From the NCBI RefSeq assembly GCF_900078395.1, contig NZ_FKLA01000009.1, positions 758,614 to 822,613 of the forward strand: 64,000 nt of DNA. Direction: 5' to 3'. The DNA comes from Anaerotruncus rubiinfantis. GTDB taxonomy: Bacteria; Bacillota; Clostridia; Oscillospirales; Ruminococcaceae. The position numbers and the translations under genes are program-made. Under the pieces are notes generated by a model. That model saw only the letters and a program-made list of their open reading frames with translations, ran no database searches and was not told the DNA's origin. Shown one piece after another: positions 42,581-50,870 of this stretch (positions are counted from its first letter, which is position 1; the number at the start of each line of letters is the position of its first letter).

Positions 42581-43855
42581 ATGTCTGCTAAAGTAGTCGT
42601 CGGTGTCCAGTGGGGGGACGAGGGAAAAGGAAAGATCATCGATATCCTGGCTTCCCGCGCCGAAGTGGTGGTCCGCTCACAGGGCGGCAATAACGCCGGC
42701 CATACGGTGGAGAATAACGGCGAGGTTTATAAGCTCCAGCTTATCCCGTCCGGCATCCTTTACCCCAATACGCTGTGCCTTCTGGGCAGCGGCGTCGTCA
42801 TCAATCCCAAAGGCATCCTTGGGGAGATCGATGGGCTCACTGCCCGCGGCATCTGCTGCGACAACCTGCGGATCGACCCGCGCGCGCACATTATCATGCC
42901 GTGGCATCTGGAGATTGACGGCCTGAGCGAAAAAATGCGCGGCAAATCCGAAATCGGCACCACAAAAAAGGGCATCGGCCCCTGTTATATGGATAAGGCG
43001 GAACGTTCCGGCCTGCGCATCTACGACCTGGTGCATCCCGAAGTGTTTGCGGAGAAAGCCCGTCTGGCCGGTGAAATCAAAAACCGCCTCCTGACCGATT
43101 TCTATAAAGCGCAGCCGCTTGACCTCGACGCGATCATTGCGGAATATACCGAATACGGAAAACGCCTCAGACAATATGTGGCCGATGTTTCGGTGCTTGC
43201 CTACAACGCGATCCGGGAGGGGCGGGAAGTGCTCTTTGAAGGCGCGCAGGGAACCCTTTTGGACATCGATTACGGCACCTATCCGTTCGTCACCAGCTCC
43301 CACCCGATTTCGGGCGGCGTCTGCGTGGGCAGCGGCATCGGCCCCACCCTGATCGATGAGGTTTATGGCGCGGCAAAGGCCTACACCACCCGTGTCGGCG
43401 CGGGTCCGTTCCCGACCGAACTGTTCGACGAGATGGGGGACACCATCCGCAACCTTGGCCATGAATTCGGCACCGTGACCGGCCGTCCGCGCCGCTGCGG
43501 CTGGTTCGATTCGGTTATCATGCGCCATTCGGTCCGTGTGAACGGCCTCACAGCGCTCGCAATCAACAAGATCGATACCCTCTCGAACCTTGGCAGCCTC
43601 AAGGTCTGCGTCGCCTACAAAAAGGCGGACGGCACCATCACCCGTGATTTTCCGCCGACGATCGAAGAACTGGCAGAATGTGAGCCGGTTTATGAAGAGA
43701 TCGAAGGCTTCTCGGGCGATTTGGAGAACTGCAGGAGCTATGATGAACTTCCCGATTCCTGCAAGCGTTATATTGAGAAACTGGAGGAGCTCTGCGAATG
43801 CCCGATCAAGATGGTTGGCGTTGGCCCGGCCCGCGACCAGAATCTTGAACGCTGA
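42581..43855 (+). CDS. purA: adenylosuccinate synthase
   Basis: A 424-residue enzyme joining IMP and aspartate with GTP to give adenylosuccinate, the first step from IMP to AMP. Its GTP-binding loop is GDEGKGK (residues 12-18), followed by NNAGHTV, GTTKKGIGPCYMDKAERSGLR, FEGAQGTLLDIDYGTYPFVTSS and TVTGRPRRCGW. The ATG at 42581 follows CAGGAGGT. It is full length and ends at a terminator. Confidence 0.97.
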   Translation: MSAKVVVGVQWGDEGKGKIIDILASRAEVVVRSQGGNNAGHTVENNGEVYKLQLIPSGILYPNTLCLLGSGVVINPKGILGEIDGLTARGICCDNLRIDPRAHIIMPWHLEIDGLSEKMRGKSEIGTTKKGIGPCYMDKAERSGLRIYDLVHPEVFAEKARLAGEIKNRLLTDFYKAQPLDLDAIIAEYTEYGKRLRQYVADVSVLAYNAIREGREVLFEGAQGTLLDIDYGTYPFVTSSHPISGGVCVGSGIGPTLIDEVYGAAKAYTTRVGAGPFPTELFDEMGDTIRNLGHEFGTVTGRPRRCGWFDSVIMRHSVRVNGLTALAINKIDTLSNLGSLKVCVAYKKADGTITRDFPPTIEELAECEPVYEEIEGFSGDLENCRSYDELPDSCKRYIEKLEELCECPIKMVGVGPARDQNLER

Positions 43856-43866
43856 CAAATAGAATG

Positions 43867-43900
43867 AAAAGGCCCGGCAGCTGATGCTGCCGGGCCTTTT
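43867..43900. terminator. bidirectional terminator between purA and FMN-binding protein gene
   Basis: AAAAGGCCCGGCAG and its perfect complement around a 6-nt loop, with A- and T-runs at the two sides. Confidence 0.9.
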
Positions 43901-43907
43901 TGACTGT

Positions 43908-44333
43908 TCATTCCCCGATCTGGAAGTCCTCCGAATGGAAATTCGCGTAATACCGTCCGTCATAAGCGGTGAACCGCAGGACGCAGTAATCCGGATCGGT
44001 CACGCCGCCGGGATAGTAGAGGGTGTCTCCATCCCGCCAGATGAGCTCCTTCGCGGCGGGGTCCTCCAGCACTTCCACCGTGCCCCGCAGCATCACGCCG
44101 CGGAAAAAGCGCCGGTCGCAGAAATAGATGCAGGCTTTTGGGTTTTCCCGGAAATGTGCCGTCCGGCGGGAGGAGGTGTTGGTGGTGAAATAAAAGGTTT
44201 TGATCCCCTCGCGCAGACGCGGTGCAAGCATCGCCTTGGTGTTTGGAAAACCCTGTTCATCCACCGAGGAAAGATAAGCGGTTTTCTGCTTATCGATCAG
44301 GTTGCCGATGCTCTTATCCGGGTCCCGCATCAT
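43908..44333 (-). CDS. pyridoxamine 5'-phosphate oxidase family protein
   Basis: A 141-residue split-barrel flavin-binding protein (KTAYLSSVDEQGFPNTKAMLAP, TNTSSRRTAHFRENPKACIYF, RGVMLRGTVEVLED). Family members bind FMN or haem-related cofactors and are often general stress proteins. The ATG at 44333 follows GAGGAGGAA. A lipoprotein gene lies 13 nt upstream on the same strand and may be co-transcribed. The substrate is unknown. Confidence 0.88.
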   Translation of the reverse strand: MMRDPDKSIGNLIDKQKTAYLSSVDEQGFPNTKAMLAPRLREGIKTFYFTTNTSSRRTAHFRENPKACIYFCDRRFFRGVMLRGTVEVLEDPAAKELIWRDGDTLYYPGGVTDPDYCVLRFTAYDGRYYANFHSEDFQIGE

Positions 44334-44346
44334 ATGCAATTCCTCC

Positions 44347-44856
44347 TCACGAAAATGAGAGCGTTTCAAGCGCGTGCTCAAAATATTTCTGACAGGCCTC
44401 CAGGCGGCTTGCCTCAAAGCAAAATACAATGGAAACGCACAGTTCCGGACTCACGACGACATGCGCCATCTGGCCGTCAAGCGTGTCACCCACGCCGATG
44501 CGGGTCATCCGGTCCTCCTCTGACAGAGTGATGTCCCCATACTGGAACGGGATCTCCTTCATCACCTGCGCGGGAGTTTTACCATCGGCATTTTTGTAAG
44601 CGGTGACGGTGCAGACGAGGTCGCCTTTTTCACTTTGAAAGGACGCCGTCCCGTCCGACTCCGTGAGTGCTTTCAGTTCGGTCGGGATCTCCAGGGAAAC
44701 CCCTAGGCCGCCGTCGTAAACTTCGTACTCCTCAACCGCTGGCGCGAACTGTCCGCTTTCCTCGGAAATGGGAGCGGTGCCGCGTGTTTCAGAGCTGCAC
44801 GCGATTGCGCCGAAGATCAGAACGGCGATTGGGAAAATTGCGGTCCAACGTTTCAT
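44347..44856 (-). CDS. hypothetical lipoprotein
   Basis: A 169-residue exported lipoprotein. The signal sequence ends in the lipobox FGAIAC (Cys 20). The mature part has alternating strands (VSLEIPTELKALTESDGTASFQSEKGDLVCTVTAYK) and a C-terminal ECVSIVF-like cystathionine-free beta pattern followed by a helix. I do not recognise the family. The ATG at 44856 follows GGAGGT. Its own promoter is TTGGAC-18-TACAAT on the minus strand. Confidence 0.75.
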   Translation of the reverse strand: MKRWTAIFPIAVLIFGAIACSSETRGTAPISEESGQFAPAVEEYEVYDGGLGVSLEIPTELKALTESDGTASFQSEKGDLVCTVTAYKNADGKTPAQVMKEIPFQYGDITLSEEDRMTRIGVGDTLDGQMAHVVVSPELCVSIVFCFEASRLEACQKYFEHALETLSFS

Positions 44857-44928
44857 GTCGTATGTACCTCCGTAAACGCATGGTAAGTTTTCTATAAAAA
44901 AGTTCCACGCTGAAATGGACGCAGAGGT

Positions 44929-44958
44929 ATTGTACCACACTCCAACTGTAATGTCCAA
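44929..44958 (-). promoter_or_regulatory. promoter of lipoprotein gene
   Basis: Minus strand TTGGAC (44958-44953), an 18-bp spacer and TACAAT (44934-44929). Confidence 0.6.
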
Positions 44959-45026
44959 TCGAAAGATGACAAATCCCGCCGGGCAATCGAGCCGCAGCGG
45001 GATTTGGATGTTTTTTCGATTTTGAT

Positions 45027-45914
45027 TTAGAATACAGGAATCACAACGCCGCCGTAGGTGTTTGTGATGTAGTCGCGGATGGTGTCGCTCTGGAGCGCTT
45101 CGATCAGTTTCTGGATTTCCGGACGGCTTTCGTCTCCTGCGCGCACCGCGATGATATTCGCGAATTCCTGCGCCGCTTCGGATTCTTTATCCTCCGCGTC
45201 CAGTACAGTGTCGGCAATGCCTGCTTCGACCGCGTAGTTGCCGTTCACGACCGCGATATCGACGTCAGGCAGCAGGCGGGGGAGCTGTGCGGCTTCAATT
45301 TCCTGGATGTCAAGGTTCTTTGCGTTCTCGATGATGTCGAGCTTGGTGGCATTCAGGCCAACGCCTTCCTTGAGCTTGATGAGGCCGAGCTTTTCGAGCA
45401 GCTGCAGGGCGCGGGCTTCATTGGAGGGGTCGTTCGGGACGGCCACCACGCCGCCGTCAGGCAGGGCGTCGAGAGAAGCGGTCTTGCCGGGGTAGACGCC
45501 GAGCGGTTCAAAATGGATGAAGGCCGCGGCAGCGAGATCGGTGCCGTTTTCGGCGTTAAAGTTGTCGAGATAGGGTTTGTGCTGGAAGTAGTTTGCGTCG
45601 ATTTCGCCCGCGTCAAGGACCTTGTTGGGCATGACGTAATCGGTGAATTCCTTGATTTCGAGCTGGATGCCTTCGGCTTCGAGCAGCGGTTTCACCTGCT
45701 CAAGGATTTCCGCATGCGGAGCCGGAGACGCGCCAACCGTAAGAGTGATGGTCTCGGCGAGCGCGGAGGACCCGTCTGTCGCCTCAGAGGAAGCCGGGGC
45801 GGACGCCGCCGGAGCTGCGGAAGAAGCGGGCGCGTCGCTGCCGCCGCAGGCGGCGGCGCTCAGGCAGAGAGCCAGCGCAAAAACAAGTGCCAGAGATTTT
45901 TTTAAATAGTTCAT
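45027..45914 (-). CDS. metQ: methionine ABC transporter substrate-binding lipoprotein MetQ
   Basis: A 295-residue NlpA/MetQ lipoprotein with lipobox LSAAAC (Cys 23), an Ala/Ser linker and the family features TVGASPAPHAEILEQVKPLLE, EIDANYFQHKPYLDNF and VAVPNDPSNEARALQLLEKLGLI. It binds D- or L-methionine outside the cell. It is the last gene of the metN-metI-metQ operon, behind a 20-bp perfect palindrome (45956-45975). Confidence 0.94.
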   Translation of the reverse strand: MNYLKKSLALVFALALCLSAAACGGSDAPASSAAPAASAPASSEATDGSSALAETITLTVGASPAPHAEILEQVKPLLEAEGIQLEIKEFTDYVMPNKVLDAGEIDANYFQHKPYLDNFNAENGTDLAAAAFIHFEPLGVYPGKTASLDALPDGGVVAVPNDPSNEARALQLLEKLGLIKLKEGVGLNATKLDIIENAKNLDIQEIEAAQLPRLLPDVDIAVVNGNYAVEAGIADTVLDAEDKESEAAQEFANIIAVRAGDESRPEIQKLIEALQSDTIRDYITNTYGGVVIPVF

Positions 45915-45955
45915 GGTTATTACCTCACTTTTTAAACTTTAGATCTATGTGAACA

Positions 45956-45975
45956 GGGTTTGTGGCCACAAACCC
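45956..45975 (-). promoter_or_regulatory. intercistronic palindrome metI-metQ
   Basis: GGGTTTGTGGCCACAAACCC is a perfect 20-bp palindrome about 40 nt before metQ. It is probably an mRNA hairpin that adjusts metQ expression. Confidence 0.55.
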
Positions 45976-46007
45976 CGCGGGGAGTTCCCGGATGGGAAAA
46001 CCGCGTA

Positions 46008-46676
46008 TCAGCGGTTTCGTTTGTCGATGTGGTTGGCCGTATGGTCGAAGATGAGCTGGATGAGACAGACGATCACGATGAGCAGAACGATGGTAATCAT
46101 CATCACATCGGTCTCGTAGCGGTGCAGGCCGTAGCGGATGGCGATGTCGCCCAGTCCCCCGGCGCCGACCGCGCCGGCCATGGCGGAATAGCCGATCAGG
46201 GTGATGGTGGTGATCGAAAGCCCACGCACCAGCGACGGAACCGATTCGGTCAGCATGACCCGCAGGATAATCTGGCCGGTGGTCGCGCCCATGCATTTGG
46301 CGGCCTCGATCACGCCGGCGTCGATCTCAGCGAGCGAGGATTCCACCAGCCGCGCGACAAACGGCGCGGCGGCGATGACCAGCGGGACGACCGCGGCGGT
46401 CGGCCCGTAGATTTTTCCCGCGATGAGCCGGGTGAAAGGTACGATCGCAATCATCAGGATCACGAACGGGAAGGAACGCAGGATGTTGATGATCCAGCCA
46501 AAAACGGTATTGAACGGGCGGTTTTCCAGGATGCCGCCCTTGTCGGTGATCGAAAGCAGCACGCCCATCGGCAGGCCGAGCAGATAAGCAAAGAAGGTGG
46601 AAAGCACCGTCATATAAAGGGTGTCGACCGTGCCTTCCCAAAGCATGGGGGCAAGCTCTTTTAACATCTCCATCAT
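46008..46676 (-). CDS. metI: methionine ABC transporter permease MetI
   Basis: A 222-residue permease with five membrane segments (GTVDTLYMTVLSTFFAYLLGLPMGVLL at the start) and the EAA-like loop EIDAGVIEAAKCMGATTGQIILRVMLTESVPSL. Its ATG overlaps the metN stop by one base. It forms the channel of the methionine importer. Confidence 0.94.
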   Translation of the reverse strand: MMEMLKELAPMLWEGTVDTLYMTVLSTFFAYLLGLPMGVLLSITDKGGILENRPFNTVFGWIINILRSFPFVILMIAIVPFTRLIAGKIYGPTAAVVPLVIAAAPFVARLVESSLAEIDAGVIEAAKCMGATTGQIILRVMLTESVPSLVRGLSITTITLIGYSAMAGAVGAGGLGDIAIRYGLHRYETDVMMITIVLLIVIVCLIQLIFDHTANHIDKRNR

Positions 46677-47419
46677 TATGAAATCACCTCATATCCCAGC
46701 AGAAGTTTGGTAATGTCGCTCTTGGGCGCTTCGAAGATTTCCCTGGTGCCGCCCCATTCGACAAAATTCGCGGCGTCGATGACCGCGACCTTATTGCAGA
46801 TCGATTTGACCACCGAAATCTCATGGGTGATGATGACGATGGTGACGCTCATCTTCTGGTTGATATCCTTGAGCAGCTCTAGCACCGCCTTGGTGGTCAG
46901 GCTGTCGAGCGCCGAGGTCGGCTCGTCGCAGAAGAGAACCTCCGGGCTGGTGGCGAGCGCCCGCGCGATTGCAACGCGCTGCTTCTGGCCGCCGGAAAGC
47001 TGGGAAGGATAGCTGCCAGCCTTATCGCCAAGCCCCACCAGATCGAGCAGTTCGGCCACCCGCTTTTTGATGGCGGCTTTATCCGCGCCGGCCAGTTCGA
47101 GCGGGAAGGCGACATTCTGCGCGACGGTGCGCTGCATCAGCAGGTTGTAGCCCTGAAAAACCACGCCCATTTTTCGGCGCGTCTCGATGAGCTGCCGCCC
47201 GGCCAGGCTGGAGAGGTTCACGCCGTCGAGCTCCACCGTGCCGGATGTTGGGGTTTCCAGGGTGGAAAGGCAGCGCAGCAGGGTGGACTTTCCAGCGCCG
47301 CTCATGCCGATGATCCCGAAGATATCCCCTTTTTCGATGGTGAGGTTCACGTCGTTCAATGCGACGACCTCACCGGATTTGTCATGGAACCTTTTACACA
47401 GATGCTTGATTTCGATCAC
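46676..47419 (-). CDS. metN: methionine ABC transporter ATPase MetN (short form)
   Basis: A 247-residue ATPase with Walker A GMSGAGKST, signature LSGGQKQRVAIARAL and Walker B VLFCDEPTSALDSLT. It begins with GTG at 47419 behind AGGAGGG. Typical MetN proteins are about 340 residues with a C-terminal NIL/ACT-like domain that inhibits transport when methionine binds. Here the protein stops after the ATPase domain, so that feedback is absent. Control must come from the T-box leader. Confidence 0.93.
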   Translation of the reverse strand: MIEIKHLCKRFHDKSGEVVALNDVNLTIEKGDIFGIIGMSGAGKSTLLRCLSTLETPTSGTVELDGVNLSSLAGRQLIETRRKMGVVFQGYNLLMQRTVAQNVAFPLELAGADKAAIKKRVAELLDLVGLGDKAGSYPSQLSGGQKQRVAIARALATSPEVLFCDEPTSALDSLTTKAVLELLKDINQKMSVTIVIITHEISVVKSICNKVAVIDAANFVEWGGTREIFEAPKSDITKLLLGYEVIS

Positions 47420-47439
47420 GGCTGAATCCCTCCTGAAAA

Positions 47440-47752
47440 TTTAACCTTCCCAATAAAAAAACCCCCGCCATTGGAACTGATCCAAGGACGAGAGCCGAAG
47501 CTTCGTGGTACCACCTTGCTTTACCCGAATCTTTACAGAAACGAGCCTCAATGACGGCCGGCTAAAATCCGAACGTCCGGCACTGTAACGGGTGCGCCCG
47601 CCGCAGACTAAAGACTTTCGCCTGCGGGACTCCAAGACCATGTTCGGCAATCTTTGCTTTACCCCTTTTCAGCTGCCGGGGCTCTCTGCAAAAGCATCCA
47701 AAGCTTACTCTTCTTTTCAGCGTCTTTCACAAGTATGTTAAAAAGATTATGT
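47440..47752 (-). promoter_or_regulatory. T-box riboswitch leader of met operon
   Basis: The minus-strand leader contains the T-box AAGGTGGTACCACG (47517-47504), followed by a terminator stem (CTCTCGTCCTTGG pairing with CCAATGGCGGGGG) and a run of seven T near 47455. Upstream lies a long stem I region; an ATG triplet at 47641-47639 is the likely methionine specifier. Uncharged tRNA-Met would favour the antiterminator and switch on metNIQ. Confidence 0.9.
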
Positions 47753-47758
47753 AAAAAT

Positions 47759-47786
47759 ATTATAGCCTAATTTTTGAAATAGTCAA
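47759..47786 (-). promoter_or_regulatory. promoter of T-box/met operon
   Basis: Minus strand TTGACT (47786-47781), a 16-bp spacer and perfect TATAAT (47764-47759), predicting a start near 47752. Confidence 0.75.
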
Positions 47787-47818
47787 TAGCAATTCTTTCA
47801 AATTGGGCAGGATATACA

Positions 47819-47847
47819 TTGCACCCGGGCACGGACTGTGCTATAAA
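47819..47847 (+). promoter_or_regulatory. promoter of proX
   Basis: TTGCAC (47819-47824), a 17-bp spacer and TATAAA (47842-47847) with extended TGC, 34 nt before the gene. Confidence 0.65.
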
Positions 47848-47880
47848 TAAATAGAATTGACAAAACTGGGAGGGAAAATC

Positions 47881-48369
47881 ATGACGCAACGGGAAAAAGC
47901 GCTTGCACGGCTGGACGAAGCCGGGGCGCCGTATGAATTGATCGAACATCCGGCGGTATTCACCATTGAGGAGATGGATAAACTCGGCATCACGCTTAGC
48001 GGGGAGGTATGCAAGAACCTCTTTCTGCGCGATGCAAAAGGCAGGCGGCATTTTCTGGTCGTGGTGCAAAAGGATAAGCACGCGGACCTGCGCGCTTTGG
48101 AAAAGGAGCTGGAATCCACCCGGCTGAGCTTTGCATCCGCCGAACGGCTGGAAAAATATCTGGGGCTGCATCAGGGGGAAGTCACGCCGCTTGGGGTGGT
48201 AAACGACGCGGACGCGGCGGTGGAAGTCGCGTTTGACAAGGATTTGGTGGGAAATCCAAAGCTGGGCGTGCATCCGAACGACAACACGGCGACCGTTTGG
48301 ATTGCATTTGACGACCTTCGCAAAGTGATCGAAGCGAACGGCAATGCCATCCGGTTCGTAACGGTTTGA
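47881..48369 (+). CDS. proX: prolyl-tRNA deacylase (YbaK/ProX type)
   Basis: A 162-residue trans-editing enzyme of the YbaK/PrdX family that removes mischarged alanine from tRNA-Pro. Features are YELIEHPAVFTIEEM, CKNLFLRDAKGRRHFLVVV, KLSF-like TRLSFASAERL and GEVTPLGVVNDADAAVEVAFD. The ATG at 47881 follows GGGAGGG. It is full length and monocistronic. Confidence 0.92.
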   Translation: MTQREKALARLDEAGAPYELIEHPAVFTIEEMDKLGITLSGEVCKNLFLRDAKGRRHFLVVVQKDKHADLRALEKELESTRLSFASAERLEKYLGLHQGEVTPLGVVNDADAAVEVAFDKDLVGNPKLGVHPNDNTATVWIAFDDLRKVIEANGNAIRFVTV

Positions 48370-48376
48370 ATGGAAA

Positions 48377-48414
48377 AAACACCGGGCGTCACGTTTCGTG
48401 GCGCCCGGTGTTTT
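48377..48414. terminator. bidirectional terminator after proX
   Basis: AAAACACCGGGCG-type stem with its complement CGCCCGGTGTTTT, serving proX and the convergent small gene. Confidence 0.85.
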
Positions 48415-48619
48415 CTGTTTCCGGGATATGAAGCGCGACCCGCATGGCGGAAACGCATTCCTCAAAGGAATTGGAGGGATCTTCAATCAGTTGGAAAAAA
48501 AGCTCGAGGGTTTCGAGCAGACCGCTTTCCTGCACATACACAAGCTCTTCCGGCGTAAGCTGTTCGTTGGCAGGGTCCATAATCGACATGACCAGTTTCA
48601 CAAATAATTTGACTTCCAT
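48389..48619 (-). CDS. hypothetical small protein
   Basis: A 76-residue acidic, helical protein (VKLVMSIMDPANEQLTPEELVYVQESGLLETLELFFQLIED). The ATG at 48619 follows GAGGAAGC. It diverges from an XRE regulator, an arrangement like the DUF6809/XRE pair at 18.6-19.2 kb. I do not recognise the family. Its 3' end overlaps the terminator of proX. Confidence 0.65.
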   Translation of the reverse strand: MEVKLFVKLVMSIMDPANEQLTPEELVYVQESGLLETLELFFQLIEDPSNSFEECVSAMRVALHIPETENTGRHET

Positions 48620-48651
48620 AGCTTCCTCCGGACGCGTTATTAAATGACAAA

Positions 48652-48683
48652 TGCGATTTATTATATCGATTTGCGATTATAAT
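48652..48683 (+). promoter_or_regulatory. direct repeats and -10 between small gene and XRE gene
   Basis: TGCGATT occurs at 48652 and 48672, 20 bp apart, within AT-rich DNA. It is followed by a perfect TATAAT (48678-48683). This could be the operator and promoter for the XRE gene. Confidence 0.45.
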
Positions 48684-48725
48684 AGTAACATAAGTAATTT
48701 AAAATTGCAATATATGAGGGCGAAT

Positions 48726-49049
48726 ATGGGAACGATTGTGAATTTCGGAATAAAACTGAAAAAACTGCGTACTACGCAGGAATTGTCACAAGATGACCTT
48801 GCAAAAAAGCTGGGACTCAAACGTGCGACAATCAGTTCCTATGAACGCGGCGCGATGCTGCCGTCGGTCGAGGTGCTGCGCGACCTGTGCAATTTTTTCA
48901 ACGTCTCCGCCGATTATCTGCTCGACCTCAGCGATGTGGAACATATGGACCTCGACCACCTGGAGGACGACCAGATCGTCCTCATCAACGAGCTGGCGGA
49001 ACAGTTTAACTTCCTCAACCGCCGCGCGAAGGGCCTCGAAAAGCCTTGA
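48726..49049 (+). CDS. XRE family HTH regulator
   Basis: A 107-residue regulator with an N-terminal HTH (ELSQDDLAKKLGLKRATISSYERGAMLPS), FFNVSADYLLDLSD and an acidic C-terminal helix ending in LNRRAKGLEKP. The ATG at 48726 has GAGGG five bases upstream; ATG 48714 lacks a site. It is divergent from the 76-residue hypothetical gene and probably controls it. Confidence 0.88.
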   Translation: MGTIVNFGIKLKKLRTTQELSQDDLAKKLGLKRATISSYERGAMLPSVEVLRDLCNFFNVSADYLLDLSDVEHMDLDHLEDDQIVLINELAEQFNFLNRRAKGLEKP

Positions 49050-49161
49050 GCCCGGATCGCCGCCCTTCGGCGGCGATGACGCTATCGTGTCCTGCTGGAC
49101 AACGGGAAATGTAACGGCATCTGATCCCGGCGCGATATGCCCGGTGCAAAACAATTGCTAT

Positions 49162-49196
49162 AAAAAATGCGCGGCCCGCAGGGCCGCGCATTTTTT
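49162..49196. terminator. bidirectional terminator
   Basis: AAAAAATGCGCGGCCC and its perfect complement around a 3-nt loop, with six A and six T at the ends. Confidence 0.88.
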
Positions 49197-49483
49197 GATC
49201 GGTTTGTCCTTATTCGGCGAAGCCGGTTTTCGCAATGGTTGCGAAAACCCGTCCCGCGTTCCTTATCCCGAATCCGCCGCCAAAGGTGGCGGGTCGCCGC
49301 AGACGACTCTTTACCGGGGGACACGGGGGCGGAAAGCCCCCGTGAGCAGCCGTCGCGCGTTAGCGCGCTTCGCCGCCAGGCGAGCAGGCTGCCAAACGCG
49401 GCAAGCCACGTTTTGTCTCAGCGGATGTTCCCACAGGGGATTTTCAAGGGGGCTGTCGGAGGCCCCCTTGAACGTCCTTCTTT

Positions 49484-49514
49484 GGTGACTTTCTTGGACG
49501 CGCAAGAAAGTTAC
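49484..49514. repeat. dispersed imperfect-palindrome repeat, copy 2
   Basis: GTGACTTTCTT-GGACGCGC-AAGAAAGTTAC, preceded by TTCTTTG, matching the copy at 19598-19629 in its CTTTCTTGGAC and GCAAGAAAG core. It abuts the 3' end of the helicase gene. Confidence 0.7.
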
Positions 49515-49515
49515 A

Positions 49516-50658
49516 TCAGGATTTCTCCACCAGCTCGCCGGCTTCGTTGAATTCCAGCTCGATCACGTGCGAACGCGTGTAACGGATGATGTTGTCGAGC
49601 CGCTTGCGGTCGTCCGGACCATAGAAAACATAGGCGGTGCCGGCCTTTTTCGCGCGCCCTGTGCGCCCGATGCGGTGGGTATAATATTCGTTTTCCAGCG
49701 GGATTTCATAGTTGAAAACCGCGTCTACGTCGGTTACGTCGATGCCGCGCGCCGCCACATCGGTGGCAACCAGGATTTCAATTTCGCCCGCCTTGAATTT
49801 CGCCATGATCCTGTTGCGTTCGCCCTGCTGCATATCTCCGTTGAGGCAGGCCGCGTCGAAACCGCGGTCGGTGAGCTGCCCGGCAAGGCTGGCGGTGGAA
49901 TATTTTGTGTTGCAAAAGATAATTGAACGGTGATAGTCGTTCGCGCGCAGAATATAAACCAGGTCGGCCAGCTTTTGGCGGCCCACGCTTTCGATCATAT
50001 ACTGGGAGATTCTCGGCTCGCTGTCCTGCACAGGCTCGACGGTCAATTCCACAGTATCACGCTGATAGATCCAGCCAATGTCCATGACTTCGCGGGAAAT
50101 GGTGGCTGAGAACATGACCATCTGCTTTTCCTTCGGCAGCGCGTCAAGGATTTTGCAGACATCCTTATAAAACCCCATATCGAGCATCTCATCCGCCTCG
50201 TCGAGTACGGCGATTTTGGCTTTGGAGATATTGATTGTGCGCCGGTGCATGTGGTCGAGCAGACGTCCCGGCGTGGCGACAACAACCTGCGCGCCGCGTT
50301 TGAGCGCGCCGATCTGCTTATCGATCGGCTGGCCGCCGTAGACCGCAACCACTTTGAGCCCGTGTTTGAAAAATGCCAGGTTGCGCAGATCCTCTGTGAT
50401 CTGGGTGCAGAGCTCACGGGTGGGGCAGAGGACAATCGCCTGTACCTGGAGCAGGTCGGGATCGACCTTTTCAATGAGCGGGATGCCAAAGGCACAGGTT
50501 TTTCCAGTACCGGTGGGCGCTTTGGCGATGATCTCGTGCCCTTCGAGCATGACAGGGATTGCCTTTTCCTGAATTTCGGTCATTTCTGTGAAGCCCATCC
50601 GCTCCACCGCCTGCAAAATTTCAGGCGACACATTTTGAAGTTCGCTGTAGTTAGCCAT
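49516..50658 (-). CDS. DEAD-box RNA helicase
   Basis: A 380-residue minimal DEAD-box helicase with all core motifs: Q motif near FTEMTEIQEKAIP, APTGTGKT, PTRELCTQI, DEADEML, SAT, RGIDVTDVD and HRIGRTGRA. It lacks the long C-terminal RNA-binding tail of CshA/DbpA, and its end ELVEKS is close to the core. It likely remodels rRNA or mRNA structures; the exact role cannot be assigned. Monocistronic. Confidence 0.95.
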   Translation of the reverse strand: MANYSELQNVSPEILQAVERMGFTEMTEIQEKAIPVMLEGHEIIAKAPTGTGKTCAFGIPLIEKVDPDLLQVQAIVLCPTRELCTQITEDLRNLAFFKHGLKVVAVYGGQPIDKQIGALKRGAQVVVATPGRLLDHMHRRTINISKAKIAVLDEADEMLDMGFYKDVCKILDALPKEKQMVMFSATISREVMDIGWIYQRDTVELTVEPVQDSEPRISQYMIESVGRQKLADLVYILRANDYHRSIIFCNTKYSTASLAGQLTDRGFDAACLNGDMQQGERNRIMAKFKAGEIEILVATDVAARGIDVTDVDAVFNYEIPLENEYYTHRIGRTGRAKKAGTAYVFYGPDDRKRLDNIIRYTRSHVIELEFNEAGELVEKS

Positions 50659-50870
50659 TTATCGATTCTCCTTCATTTTAAACAGAAATATTATAACATA
50701 GGAAGCCTGTCCGCGTAAAGGGGCATTTGCCGGGCTTTCCTATGAAAATGCGGATGCATGGCGCGCCGCCGTCGCTGGAAACAACAATTTACAAAAAAAC
50801 ACGGAAAAATTCGGCGGAACGTGCTATAATAAACCCCATAAAGATTCTATCGAAACGGAGTGCAAACCCT

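Larger units (their letters stand above)
49050..49515. repeat. 466-nt hairpin-rich intergenic region
   Basis: No gene is supported. It holds a strong bidirectional terminator (49162-49196), a CGGGGGC/GCCCCCG hairpin near 49328-49344, CAAGGGGGC/GGCCCCCTTG near 49446-49470, and the second copy of the dispersed palindrome (49484-49514). The stacked hairpins suggest a repeat-type intergenic element. Confidence 0.6.
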
